From Betaproteobacteria bacterium (GTDB taxonomy: Bacteria > Bdellovibrionota_B > Oligoflexia > Silvanigrellales > Silvanigrellaceae), in contig VGHE01000010.1 of the NCBI GenBank assembly GCA_016868315.1, positions 35,160-99,159 on the forward strand: a stretch of DNA of 64,000 bases. Direction: 5' to 3'. The position numbers were made by a program, and so were the translations under genes. Below the pieces are notes generated by a model. That model was not told the DNA's origin, made no database searches, and worked only from the letters and a program-made list of their open reading frames with translations. Positions 27,233-35,802 of the stretch are shown one piece after another; the first letter of the stretch is position 1; each line of letters starts with the position of its first letter.

Positions 27233-28351
27233 GTGCTTTTGTTCTGGCAGCTTTTCAAAGAGCGTTTTCGTGGAACCCCGTGGTCGTTGCTGATTACGGT
27301 TTACCTCCTCGTCGCCATCGGACTGTTTAATATGTACAGCGCTAGCGGGGGGGAAATGGCTCCCGGTCGCTTCAATGACCAAGCACAGTGGGCACTGCTC
27401 GGTACCGTGGCCATGATCTTCTGGGGAGTTTTGCTCGACACCCGCTCTATCGAGCGGTTATCCATTTTTGCATACATCGTCGTGTGTGCCATGTTGTTGG
27501 CCGTGGATATTACCGGTCATATTGCGAAAGGTTCGCAGCGCTGGTTGGCACTTGGACCTGTGCGAATTCAGCCGAGTGAATTGACTAAGTTTGTTATTAT
27601 TCTCATTGTTGCGCGCAGTTTTGCTTTTGTGAAAGGTGTTCATGAATTCACACTGCTCACTCTGTGGCGCCAGATTCTTATTATTTTGGTTCCATTTCTT
27701 CTCGTCCTCGTTCAACCCGACCTTGGTACATCGGGTTTGGTTCTTCTTATTGGCTGTTTCCAGATTGCATTTGTGCGCGTGAATTGGACGAGTATTGCGA
27801 TTGTTGCCTTTTCTGGTTTGAGCCTCTCGGTCATTGCTTGGAACTTTGTTCTTTATGATTATCAAAAGTTGCGTGTTTTGAATTTTTTGAATCCTATGCG
27901 CGACCCAAAGGGAGCAGGGTATCACTCCATTCAGAGCATGATTGCTGTTGGGAGTGGTGGTGTTTGGGGGCGAGGGTTTCAGCAAGGAACCCAGAGCCAG
28001 TTGAGCTTCCTCCCTGAACGCCACACCGACTTTGCCTTCTCGGTTTGGGCTGAGGAGCAGGGTTTCGTTGGCTGTCTTGTGGTCTTTGGTCTTTATATTC
28101 TCTTGTTGTTGCAAATCTTTCAGATCGCTGAAAAGGCTCGCGATTCGTTCTCGGCTCTTGTGGCACTCGGAGTGGCTGGTTTCTTTCTGTTTCATTTCTT
28201 CATCAACGTTGCCATGGTTCTGGGCTTCTTTCCTGTGGTGGGCGTCCCACTTTCACTTGTGAGTTACGGTGGCAGTCATATGCTGACTGTGTTGAGTTGT
28301 GTCGGTCTGCTCATTGCAGTTGAGCGGCGCCGGGCAGCATCTGCGACTTGA
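27233..28351 (+). CDS. rodA: Peptidoglycan glycosyltransferase RodA
   Basis: The SEDS-family polymerase of the rod complex; works with PBP2 to elongate the glycan. GTG 27233 follows AAGGAG at 6 nt, better than the upstream TTG 27215. Ten membrane helices are visible; SEDS signatures include YSASGGEM, WLALGPVRIQPSELTK, QPDLGTS, LPERHTDFAFSVWAEEQG and GVPLSLVSYGGSHM. The 372-residue length is normal. It directly follows mrdA, and the rod operon seems to continue into the cytochrome gene 31 bases later. Confidence 0.95.
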   Translation: MLLFWQLFKERFRGTPWSLLITVYLLVAIGLFNMYSASGGEMAPGRFNDQAQWALLGTVAMIFWGVLLDTRSIERLSIFAYIVVCAMLLAVDITGHIAKGSQRWLALGPVRIQPSELTKFVIILIVARSFAFVKGVHEFTLLTLWRQILIILVPFLLVLVQPDLGTSGLVLLIGCFQIAFVRVNWTSIAIVAFSGLSLSVIAWNFVLYDYQKLRVLNFLNPMRDPKGAGYHSIQSMIAVGSGGVWGRGFQQGTQSQLSFLPERHTDFAFSVWAEEQGFVGCLVVFGLYILLLLQIFQIAEKARDSFSALVALGVAGFFLFHFFINVAMVLGFFPVVGVPLSLVSYGGSHMLTVLSCVGLLIAVERRRAASAT

Positions 28352-28382
28352 GTTAACGTTCCTCGTCAATAAAGAGGCGACA

Positions 28383-28883
28383 ATGAATTCTCCTGAAGTC
28401 AAAGCCCCAATGACCCTCTCGCGTTCGCGCGTTTTTATTTTGGGCAGTGTTGCCACGATTTTTATGTCGGGTTTGGTGGTGCTGTGTGCGCCGAAGAAGC
28501 CCGACCTGATTGCAGATTCCGCTGCGCCACAAAATGCTTATCCAGACCTCGCTTCTAACGCTTCGGGCGATGCTCCTACACCGGTTGGACCCTCATCAAT
28601 GCGTGGCGGAAGTCCTGCTGAGAAACTCTACGGCCGCTTCTGTGCAAGTTGTCATGGCGCAGATGGTCGAGCGCAGACCACGATGGCGCGGATGATGAGT
28701 CCGTCACCCACAAATTTTCAGGTCGGTCCTTGGAAAGGTGAGCAGAGCGTCGCTGCTATTGTGGAGGTTATCAAGAATGGCAAAGGTGCAATGCCTGGTT
28801 TTGCCAAGGAGATAACCTCGGAGGTAGAGTTGAACGCTGTTGCAGAGCACGTTCTATCTCTCCGTAAGGAATCTGCGCCATGA
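28383..28883 (+). CDS. Membrane-anchored monohaem cytochrome c
   Basis: A 166-residue electron carrier. ATG 28383 follows AAGAGG; the frame is open upstream inside rodA. A single N-terminal hydrophobic segment (VFILGSVATIFMSGLVVLC, with a possible lipid-attachment Cys) is followed by a Pro/Ser/Ala linker and a class I cytochrome fold: FCASCH binds haem, and the Met of GAMPGF is the likely sixth ligand. The role may be in a terminal oxidase chain. It sits between rodA and ruvC and its stop overlaps ruvC, an arrangement with no clear link to respiration. Confidence 0.88.
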   Translation: MNSPEVKAPMTLSRSRVFILGSVATIFMSGLVVLCAPKKPDLIADSAAPQNAYPDLASNASGDAPTPVGPSSMRGGSPAEKLYGRFCASCHGADGRAQTTMARMMSPSPTNFQVGPWKGEQSVAAIVEVIKNGKGAMPGFAKEITSEVELNAVAEHVLSLRKESAP

Positions 28884-29536
28884 GAATTCTTGGCATTGAC
28901 CCAGGCACTCGCATTGCCGGTTACGGGGTTGTCGATCTCTCCGACGACGGGCGTGTGTTTGGTGTTGCTGCTGGAGTTTGGCGTTTTGATCCTGAGCTGC
29001 CTTTGGCTGCGCGGTTGGGTTCTTTGGCAGTTGAATTGGCGCGTGTGGTTTCTCTCTATCAGCCACAAAAGGTCTGTGTTGAGCAGGCTTTTGTGGCTCA
29101 AAATATTCGCTCTGCACTGTTTTTGGGTCATGCACGCGGAGTTGTTTTGGCAAACTGCCATCAGGCGGGTCTCGGCGTATTTGAGCTTTCCCCAACGGCT
29201 GTTAAGAAGGCTGTTCTAGCACATGGGCGTTCGAGCAAAGAAGAGATTGCGCGGGCATTGTCGTCGATTTTGGGAATCTCGTTTGAAAATCTGCCACACG
29301 ACGCAAGCGATGCTCTCGGGATCGCTTATGCGCATGCCTTGCGTGAAAAAATCGCACGTGCGCAGGGAACAACAGTCGATGCTATGACAGATGCGGAAAA
29401 GAAAGCCGCACAGGCGCAGCGGCGTCGTGGCGGTTCGCGTTGGGCAACTTCCGATCTCCCGCTGCGCTCAGGGCGAAAGTCGAAACAAGGCTTCGAACAG
29501 TTCCTTGCGACTTCTTCGCATAAAAAACCGTTTTGA
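28880..29536 (+). CDS. ruvC: Holliday junction resolvase RuvC
   Basis: Endonuclease that cuts Holliday junctions in recombination. The RNase H-like fold begins GIDPGTR with the catalytic Asp7, and has VEQAFVAQN near 70 and HDASDALGIAYAH near 140 with the remaining acidic residues. Its 218 residues exceed the usual 170-180; the extra is a basic, Arg/Lys/Ser-rich tail (QAQRRRGGSRWATS, SGRKSKQG) that could bind DNA. The start overlaps the cytochrome stop (ATGA). ruvA and ruvB are not in the window. Confidence 0.93.
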   Translation: MRILGIDPGTRIAGYGVVDLSDDGRVFGVAAGVWRFDPELPLAARLGSLAVELARVVSLYQPQKVCVEQAFVAQNIRSALFLGHARGVVLANCHQAGLGVFELSPTAVKKAVLAHGRSSKEEIARALSSILGISFENLPHDASDALGIAYAHALREKIARAQGTTVDAMTDAEKKAAQAQRRRGGSRWATSDLPLRSGRKSKQGFEQFLATSSHKKPF

Positions 29537-29537
29537 T

Positions 29538-30140
29538 TTATCGAATTATATAGCTGACGCCAAATGGAAAAAACCAGGCTCCGGTTTTTATATTCCCTGA
29601 ATAACCCATTCCGAAATTCAGAAACACATCTTTCGATATTTCAGCGCCCATTCTTGAGAGCAGAAACGGGGGAGCATAGCTGCTGATGCGTTTGCTAAGA
29701 GGAAGCGCAAGCCCCGCTGCAGCGCTGATACGGAAGCAAGAGCTCTCAGTGAGCGGTTTGCTGGTGTGCAGATCGGTTTCTAAACCTACCATTGCCAGTT
29801 TTGGGTAGTAGTATTTGAAATTCTCCGCATTCTTAATGAACACTTCTTCTTCTCGTATGGGCAGGGTCAGTGCTGTGAGCCAGCGCTTCTCTTTGGTGAA
29901 CTCACGCGAGAGAAAGAGAGACATACCAGAGGCAGGTAGGGGTTGAACATCGGAGTCATCATCCGCAAAGAAATACTTCATGTACTCTTGGGAATAGATG
30001 ATCATGTTGGCAAGCGCAATTTCCGAATTGAGTGAACCTTCGTTCTCTGATTTGCAGAGAGCGCGAGCCACGTGCGCGTGAATCGAGACCAGCAGGCAAA
30101 GTGCCCAGAGTAAGGCCTGTTTGTGAGCGAGTGATTTCAT
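29538..30140 (-). CDS. Secreted protein, possible outer-membrane barrel
   Basis: A 200-residue protein of unknown family. A signal peptide (LLWALCLLVSIHAHVARA) ends near residue 27. AGGAG lies about 10 nt before the ATG. The mature part has several aromatic, alternating segments (FKYYYPKLAMVGLETDLH, SCFRISAAAGLALPL, KDVFLNFGMGYSG, AWFFPFGVSYIIR) that suggest beta strands of a small barrel. The very end is basic-aromatic rather than a canonical Phe. It converges with ruvC with one base between stop codons. Confidence 0.65.
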   Translation of the reverse strand: MKSLAHKQALLWALCLLVSIHAHVARALCKSENEGSLNSEIALANMIIYSQEYMKYFFADDDSDVQPLPASGMSLFLSREFTKEKRWLTALTLPIREEEVFIKNAENFKYYYPKLAMVGLETDLHTSKPLTESSCFRISAAAGLALPLSKRISSYAPPFLLSRMGAEISKDVFLNFGMGYSGNIKTGAWFFPFGVSYIIR

Positions 30141-30203
30141 CAGGCGTGCGCTCCTGTTTTCATTGCTCCACCTGCTAAGCTACCAGGAGCGAAGCTCGCG
30201 GGT

Positions 30204-31535
30204 TTACTTTTTAAGTTTCTCGACCAAAGCTCCCACATTTTCCAGTGGGATGATCTCCTGCTGTCCGGTTGCGAGCCACTTGCAAGCGAACGTGTTGTTT
30301 TTCAGTTCATCTTCGCCTCGGAACAAAACAGCTTGCGCGCCCGTGCGCTCTGCCCACTGAATTTGTTTTCCGAATTTACCTGCAGAGAGGGTTGTTTCCA
30401 CGTTGATGCCGGCATTGCGAAGAATTTGTGAGAGATGCAGTGCAGTGCCCCGGTCGTTCTCAGAAAAGCGGATCACCGCAACATCGGTCTTCCTTTTGAG
30501 GGCAGGAGTCAGGCCGTGCACCTCAAGAAAATTGAGCAACGAAACATCGCTGACGCCGTATCCAATACCCGGCAGAGGGTCTACCCCGAAGGCTCCAACG
30601 AGGTTGTCGTAGCGTCCTCCACCGAAGAGGGCGCGGCGGTTCTCTGGGTGAGTGTCATAGATTTCAAAAACCAGGCCGGTGTAGTAGTCGAACCCGCGCA
30701 TGATTGATGCATCGAAGCGGATGCATTGTGGTGGAATAAGCGCCTCGAGGCATGTGAGACGCTCCTGCAGTGCATCGAGATGCGCTGTTTGATTCCCAAG
30801 AAGCGAGCGCACCTCGGACAAGGGACGGGTCATAAAGCTTTCCAGGGTCTCAATGTCACTTGCGCTGAGCCAGAGTTTTTTAGCTTCCGCGCGAAAAGTT
30901 TCCGGCGGAAGCTTGTCTTTTTTGTCGAGAAGGCGAAGCACTGGATTTTTCTGGGTGGGGTTGATTTTCAAAACCCCAAACAACAGGTCATCCACCAAAC
31001 CGCGGTGATTGATGCGGATTTCAAAGTCGCCTGGGCGCGCTCCGAGTCGGACAAGGAGGTCGTGGCAGGTGAGCAAGACCTCAACGTCTTCGTCAACTGG
31101 GGTTCCACCGAAGACGTCGACATTGAGCTGATCGAATTCGCGCAGCCGCCCTCTCTGTGGGCGTTCATATCGCATGCAGGTGGGTATCGAATACCAACGA
31201 ATAGGACGCAGAAGCTCTTTCGAGCGCGCCGCAACCATCCGCGCCAGGGTGGGGGTCATTTCCGGACGAATACCAACTTTGCGCCCACCCCTGTCTTCAA
31301 ACGAGTAGAGCTGTTCACTGACAATTTCTTCACTTGATTTGCTCGCATAGAGCTCAAGCGGCTCGAGCAGCGGGCCCGCGTACTCTTCGTACCCATAGCT
31401 TTCGAGCACCTTCTTGATGTTCTCGTACATCCAACTGCGCAAGCGCTGTAGTTCCGGGTGGAAGTCCCGTGTACCCCGGTAGCCCTGGGTCGAGAGGGTG
31501 GGCGATTCCTTAGCTTTTGCGGATTCTTGGCTCAT
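30204..31535 (-). CDS. hisS: Histidyl-tRNA synthetase
   Basis: Charges tRNA-His. ATG 31535 follows GGAG by 8 nt; a longer frame reaches 31604. The class II core is seen in GTRDFHP, RPEMTPTLAR (motif 2 region), MRYERPQRGRLREFDQLNVD, and FGGGRYDNLVGAFG with GYGVSD (motif 3 region), with a C-terminal anticodon-binding domain. At 443 residues the length is normal. HisS-like HisZ lacks the anticodon domain, which here runs to the end (AVIRF..., AVLFRGEDELKNN). Confidence 0.94.
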   Translation of the reverse strand: MSQESAKAKESPTLSTQGYRGTRDFHPELQRLRSWMYENIKKVLESYGYEEYAGPLLEPLELYASKSSEEIVSEQLYSFEDRGGRKVGIRPEMTPTLARMVAARSKELLRPIRWYSIPTCMRYERPQRGRLREFDQLNVDVFGGTPVDEDVEVLLTCHDLLVRLGARPGDFEIRINHRGLVDDLLFGVLKINPTQKNPVLRLLDKKDKLPPETFRAEAKKLWLSASDIETLESFMTRPLSEVRSLLGNQTAHLDALQERLTCLEALIPPQCIRFDASIMRGFDYYTGLVFEIYDTHPENRRALFGGGRYDNLVGAFGVDPLPGIGYGVSDVSLLNFLEVHGLTPALKRKTDVAVIRFSENDRGTALHLSQILRNAGINVETTLSAGKFGKQIQWAERTGAQAVLFRGEDELKNNTFACKWLATGQQEIIPLENVGALVEKLKK

Positions 31536-31702
31536 GACGACACTCCGGAGGCGGGCAGACTTTAGAACCGGCCGAAAGTAGTCAAAAGGTGCGGGATGTG
31601 TCAATTATTGAGGCCGTCTAGACCACATCCGACAGCTGCGATATAGCCCGTGCCGGGAGCCCCGGAACCAGAGTGCTTCCGCAGAGTCACTGAGGCCTTT
31701 GA

Positions 31703-32518
31703 ATGAACGAATTTTTTCAAAATTGGAATCTTGACCCGCTCAAATTGCCTCGCCATGTGGGCATCATCATGGATGGCAATGGCCGTTGGGCTACAAGCCG
31801 TCGCCTGCCGCGGGTGGCTGGTCACAAGAAGGGTGTCGAGCGTGTAAATGAGGTCACGGAGTTTGCAACCAAATGCAGTTTGCAGGCACTGACTTTGTAT
31901 GCCTTCTCCGACGAAAACTGGCGCCGACCCGAAGAAGAGGTCAGCGCTCTCATGAGCTTGTTGCGTTGGTACCTCAAGGCTGAACGCAACAAAATTCTCG
32001 ACAACAACATCCGCTTTCGGCTCATCGGTGACCGCGGCAAACTTTCGAGCGATATTCTCGCTCTCGCCTCGGCTTTGGAGCAGGAGAGTGCCGGCAATAC
32101 AGGATTGAATCTTTGTGTTGCGCTGAGCTATGGAAGCAGGGGCGAAATTCTCAGGGCGGTGCGCCGCGTACTCGAAAAAATAGAATCTCACGAACTATAT
32201 CCTGCAGACCTGGATGAGCAGACCTTTGAAGATCACCTCGATACTTCCGGTCTTCCAAGTGTCGATATGGTGATTCGTACGAGCGGTGAGCAGCGCATCA
32301 GTAACTTTCTGCTGTGGCAGTGCGCTTATGCCGAGTATTTCTTCGAGTCAGCACCGTGGCCTGATTTTACCTCCGAAATTTTTGCTGGCCTGCTGCGCCG
32401 TTTTTCGGATCGTGAACGTCGCTTCGGACGCACCCCGGAGCAGGTGCAACAGCGCGTTCAAACTGATGCTCCTCGCGCGGCTACACCTATACGTCTGACT
32501 AGCGTCAAGGGCTCCTGA
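31703..32518 (+). CDS. uppS: Undecaprenyl diphosphate synthase
   Basis: Chains isopentenyl diphosphate onto farnesyl diphosphate to make the C55 carrier used for peptidoglycan. The motifs HVGIIMDGNGRWA (diphosphate-binding Asp), SDENWRRP and RTSGEQRISNFLLWQCAYAE are typical of cis-prenyl transferases. Length 271 is slightly above usual because of a basic C-terminal extension. It starts the uppS-rseP-tsaB-pssA-asd run; cdsA and dxr, commonly placed between uppS and rseP, are absent here. It faces hisS across a gap of about 167 bases. Confidence 0.95.
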   Translation: MNEFFQNWNLDPLKLPRHVGIIMDGNGRWATSRRLPRVAGHKKGVERVNEVTEFATKCSLQALTLYAFSDENWRRPEEEVSALMSLLRWYLKAERNKILDNNIRFRLIGDRGKLSSDILALASALEQESAGNTGLNLCVALSYGSRGEILRAVRRVLEKIESHELYPADLDEQTFEDHLDTSGLPSVDMVIRTSGEQRISNFLLWQCAYAEYFFESAPWPDFTSEIFAGLLRRFSDRERRFGRTPEQVQQRVQTDAPRAATPIRLTSVKGS

Positions 32519-32520
32519 GA

Positions 32521-34248
32521 ATGAGCGATATACTCTCTTGGTTCCTCACCAATCCCTTTGTGGCGTTTATTGCTCTCGTTGGGGTTGTGGTCTTTGTGCA
32601 TGAACTTGGTCATTATTTGGCCGGCGTTTGGATGAACATAGCCATCGAAGAGTTCAGCCTTGGTTTTGGACCAACGGCATGGTCGTTCAAACGTGGCCGC
32701 ACCGAATACAAACTCTGCTGGCTTCCGCTCGGTGGTTATGTCCGTTTTTTCGGACAAGAAAGCGGCGAAGCTATTCCTCCTGAGCTTGAGGGGCGGGCTC
32801 TGAATACAGCTCCCGTCTACAAGCGTTCCATCATTTCGGCAGCAGGGCCATTTGCAAACTTCGTTCTGAGTTTGGTTGTCATGGTCGTCCTCTCGAAGGT
32901 GGGTTTGCCAAAGCCAGCACCGGTTGTCAGCGTCATGCCCGAGGGCGTTGCACGCAAGGCTGGGCTGCTGACAGGCGATAAAATTGTTTCGATAGCGGGT
33001 GAAAAGGTTGAATCTTGGGCGGACATCAATCGGCTGGTCTCGTCTCGCCCGGAAAAAAGCACTGTCTTTGAAATTGAGCGTGGAGCGAGTCGGCTCACTC
33101 TTGAAATGACTCCTGCCCGAGACATGAGCGAGTCTCTTTTCGGTGAACCCATTCCGGTGGGGCGTATTGGTGTCTCGCAGTTTTTTGAAACCCCGCGGAT
33201 TATTCTGGCGCCACAAGACTCCACCTTGAGTCGGGCTGGACTTCTCACGGGTGACAAAATCCTTGAGGTCAATGGCAAGAAAGTGAGCGCACTGCATGAT
33301 GTTGAACAGGCTGTTGCTGCAGGTTCAGTCTCGCTTTTGGTCGAGCGCATGGAAAAGCCGGAAGAGCATCTTTTGCTTCCAAGCGGCAAAGAGAAATTGA
33401 TTGTCCCAACCCAGACACTGACCTTGTCAACTGCTTCAGCTGTCTTGACGGATGAGTGGGCTCAAACCGTTCGCTCGAGCGACATGACTGTTAAAAGTTT
33501 TGATAATCTGAACAAAGGCGACAGAAAAATTCCAGTTCAAGAGGCATGGAAAGCCTGTGGCTTGAAGCCGGGTGATACTGTGTTTTCTTGGAGTGGATAC
33601 CCCAAGCTTCAAGGTCCAATTGACCTCTCGTACAATTTTCAAAAGCTCATTCGCCCTGAAGACAGTGGTGCTGTGACCGTTGTATGGCAAGTGCTCAATC
33701 TCAGCGACAATCAAATGCGTACTCTTGAGTGCAAAATTCCTCGTCGCTCGGTTCTCGATGCTTTGGGACGCAACCAGTGGACGCTCGAGTTGCCAGTGAG
33801 TTTTGTATCGCGCGGTGTTGCCGTTGCTCCGGTAACGATCCGCAGTGAGAGCCTCATTGATGCGGTCAAAGATGGTGCTGCTGCAACCTGGCAACAGGCG
33901 ACCACGCTTCTCACTGCGTTGAAAAAACTTTTTTCTGGAGACGTTCCTCTCTCGAATCTTGGTGGCCCAATCGCGATTGCACGGGTTGCCGGCGATGCTG
34001 CAGAGGGTGGTTTTTTGTTGTTCGTGTTGACTATCTCCTGGATGAGTCTCAACATCGGATTGTTTAATCTTCTTCCTTTGCCTGCTCTCGATGGAGGACA
34101 TTTGCTTCTCCAGGGAGTGGAAGCAGCCTACGGTAAACCGCTGCCTCTAGGTGTGCAGCTTGCGGTTCAACGCTTAGGTGTTGCCTTACTTCTGGGACTC
34201 ATCGTCCTGGTATTCTTCAATGACATCCTCCGTCTTTTCCGCTCCTGA
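32521..34248 (+). CDS. rseP: Site-2 protease RseP
   Basis: An intramembrane metalloprotease that cleaves anti-sigma factors and leftover signal peptides. The active-site motif HELGH occurs in VVFVHELGHYLAG at the first helix, LPLGGYVRFFGQE follows, and LNLLP-type second motif is NLLPLPALDGGH near the end with the third Asp ligand. Two PDZ-like regions lie between (GDKIVSIAGEKV and GDKILEVNGKKV), as in E. coli, followed by a third partial one. At 575 residues it is about 120 longer than usual, mostly in the periplasmic part. It follows uppS by two bases. Confidence 0.94.
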   Translation: MSDILSWFLTNPFVAFIALVGVVVFVHELGHYLAGVWMNIAIEEFSLGFGPTAWSFKRGRTEYKLCWLPLGGYVRFFGQESGEAIPPELEGRALNTAPVYKRSIISAAGPFANFVLSLVVMVVLSKVGLPKPAPVVSVMPEGVARKAGLLTGDKIVSIAGEKVESWADINRLVSSRPEKSTVFEIERGASRLTLEMTPARDMSESLFGEPIPVGRIGVSQFFETPRIILAPQDSTLSRAGLLTGDKILEVNGKKVSALHDVEQAVAAGSVSLLVERMEKPEEHLLLPSGKEKLIVPTQTLTLSTASAVLTDEWAQTVRSSDMTVKSFDNLNKGDRKIPVQEAWKACGLKPGDTVFSWSGYPKLQGPIDLSYNFQKLIRPEDSGAVTVVWQVLNLSDNQMRTLECKIPRRSVLDALGRNQWTLELPVSFVSRGVAVAPVTIRSESLIDAVKDGAAATWQQATTLLTALKKLFSGDVPLSNLGGPIAIARVAGDAAEGGFLLFVLTISWMSLNIGLFNLLPLPALDGGHLLLQGVEAAYGKPLPLGVQLAVQRLGVALLLGLIVLVFFNDILRLFRS

Positions 34249-34255
34249 GGTTCAC

Positions 34256-34894
34256 ATGTACGCGGCGCTTGTGTGTACTCACAAAAGGGGAGTTGGTTTG
34301 GCAATCGTTCCCGCACTCAAGGCCGCCGAGGATATTCAAAAGTGTGCGGAGAGCTTGCTGAGCTGTGCGTCGCTAGAACCACAACTCGCTCAGCTACCAA
34401 ACACCCAAGCACGCTCTAAAATCTTTGTTTGCGGCTCATCCTGCTTTGCGACCTGCGAGGGGTTAACGGCTGAGAATCTCGCTCAGCTTTATGCTCATCT
34501 GCTCGGGATTCTTGGAGTGGACGACTCCCGAGTTGAGATGCTTGCAGTCAATGTGGGGCCAGGCTCATTTACAGGCTTACGCTTGGGGTGTGCATTTGCA
34601 AACGGCCTTCATTTTGGTCGTCGGCGTATGTTGTTTGCTGTGTCCGAACCGCATCCTGCAATGCCTACAGCTGCTCAAAATCAGCACGATTGCGCATCGA
34701 ACGCCTTTTGGGGGAGTCCGTCGCCCGATGCGGATGACCCGTATGCAACTCAGATGAGCTTCGGTGACTTGTATGCTTTGCTCCGGCTGTGGCAAGGCGG
34801 CTCGGCTCACCTTGTGGATGTGCTCGAGCCACACTATGGTCGGGAACCGACACCCGTATTGAAACTCAAACGGCAGGAAGGAAACTCATTGTGA
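34256..34894 (+). CDS. tsaB: tRNA threonylcarbamoyladenosine protein TsaB
   Basis: TsaB partners TsaD to put the t6A modification on tRNAs that read ANN codons; it is itself a non-catalytic ASKHA-fold paralogue. ATG 34256 follows GAGG by 6 nt, eight bases after the rseP stop; the open frame inside rseP is ignored. The best signature is VGPGSFTGLRLG near residue 100. The N-terminal strand (YAALVCTHKRGVGLAIV) is weaker than the canonical one and the C-terminal third is short, so the family is fairly sure, with an overall length of 212. Overlap with pssA or its upstream region supports co-translation. Confidence 0.82.
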   Translation: MYAALVCTHKRGVGLAIVPALKAAEDIQKCAESLLSCASLEPQLAQLPNTQARSKIFVCGSSCFATCEGLTAENLAQLYAHLLGILGVDDSRVEMLAVNVGPGSFTGLRLGCAFANGLHFGRRRMLFAVSEPHPAMPTAAQNQHDCASNAFWGSPSPDADDPYATQMSFGDLYALLRLWQGGSAHLVDVLEPHYGREPTPVLKLKRQEGNSL

Positions 34895-34911
34895 CTGGAG
34901 GAGTGACACCC

Positions 34912-35802
34912 GTGGCGAATGTTCACGAACTCTCACCGCGCCGGCGCGGCATGAAGGCGAGCATTTATTTGCTTCCCAACATGATTACGGCAGCGTCCTT
35001 GTTTTTTGGCTTCTTGAGCATGAAATTTGCATTGGAAGGCCGACTTCCCAACGCCAATCCAGAGTCGTTTCTCTATGCAGCCTACGCCATTCTTGCAGCT
35101 GCTGTCTGCGATGGTCTGGATGGTAGCATTGCGCGTCTGACACGCACTCAAAGCGCATTTGGGGTTCAGCTTGATTCGCTCTGTGATGTGGTTTCATTCG
35201 GTATTGTGCCTGCATTCGTCATGTACAACTATGCGCTTCATACATCCTCACGGATTGGTTTTGCAGCCTGTTTTATTTATGCGCTGTGCGGTGCGCTGCG
35301 CTTGGCTCGTTTCAACGTTCAAAGCTCTGTTGGCAAAGCAGGCGGAAACTTTACTGGTATTCCTATTCCAATGGCAGCCATGCCCCTGTGCGCGTTCATC
35401 ATGTCGCAATACGAGTTTGCCAGTTGGACTCTCGAGAACAACTACAGCCCGTGGGCCGTGAGCCTGGCGCAGACCTTTTCGCAACCAGATTTTAGAAGTC
35501 TATTTCTTATCTGTCTTATGTTCGCCCTGGCCTTCGGCATGATCAGCACTTTCGAGTACATCAGTACTAAAAATCTTAAGCTACCACGCAAGCGTCCATT
35601 TCGCTTTCTCTCGATTCTGCTCATGTTCACTGTGCTGCTCTTCACTCTTGAGTTCACCGTCACACTCTCTCTGTTGCTTATTCTTTACTGCTTGCACGGT
35701 CCGGTGATGTGGTTGTTCTTTAAACGCGATCGCACTGCCGACGAGGAAGATCTTTTTGTTGCTGGCGACGATGAAGATGATGAAGAGGAGACGCACATAT
35801 GA
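34912..35802 (+). CDS. pssA: CDP-diacylglycerol-serine O-phosphatidyltransferase
   Basis: Makes phosphatidylserine, precursor of phosphatidylethanolamine. The CDP-alcohol phosphotransferase signature D-G-x2-A-R-x8-G-x3-D-x3-D is complete in the stretch DGSIARLT through LDSLCD. Six to eight membrane helices are seen and the C-terminus is acidic (DEEDLFVAGDDEDD). Two starts are credible: GTG 34891, overlapping the tsaB stop, or GTG 34912, with AGGAG 8 nt upstream, which I use. The 3' end overlaps asd by four bases. Confidence 0.92.
   Translation: MANVHELSPRRRGMKASIYLLPNMITAASLFFGFLSMKFALEGRLPNANPESFLYAAYAILAAAVCDGLDGSIARLTRTQSAFGVQLDSLCDVVSFGIVPAFVMYNYALHTSSRIGFAACFIYALCGALRLARFNVQSSVGKAGGNFTGIPIPMAAMPLCAFIMSQYEFASWTLENNYSPWAVSLAQTFSQPDFRSLFLICLMFALAFGMISTFEYISTKNLKLPRKRPFRFLSILLMFTVLLFTLEFTVTLSLLLILYCLHGPVMWLFFKRDRTADEEDLFVAGDDEDDEEETHI

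Noticed and set aside
27458-28195. 245-codon minus-strand frame across rodA
   Set aside because: Antisense to a well-conserved membrane protein; Asn/Lys-rich with no motif.
32458-33297. 279-codon minus-strand frame across uppS and rseP
   Set aside because: Spans two real genes on the other strand and has no start signal.
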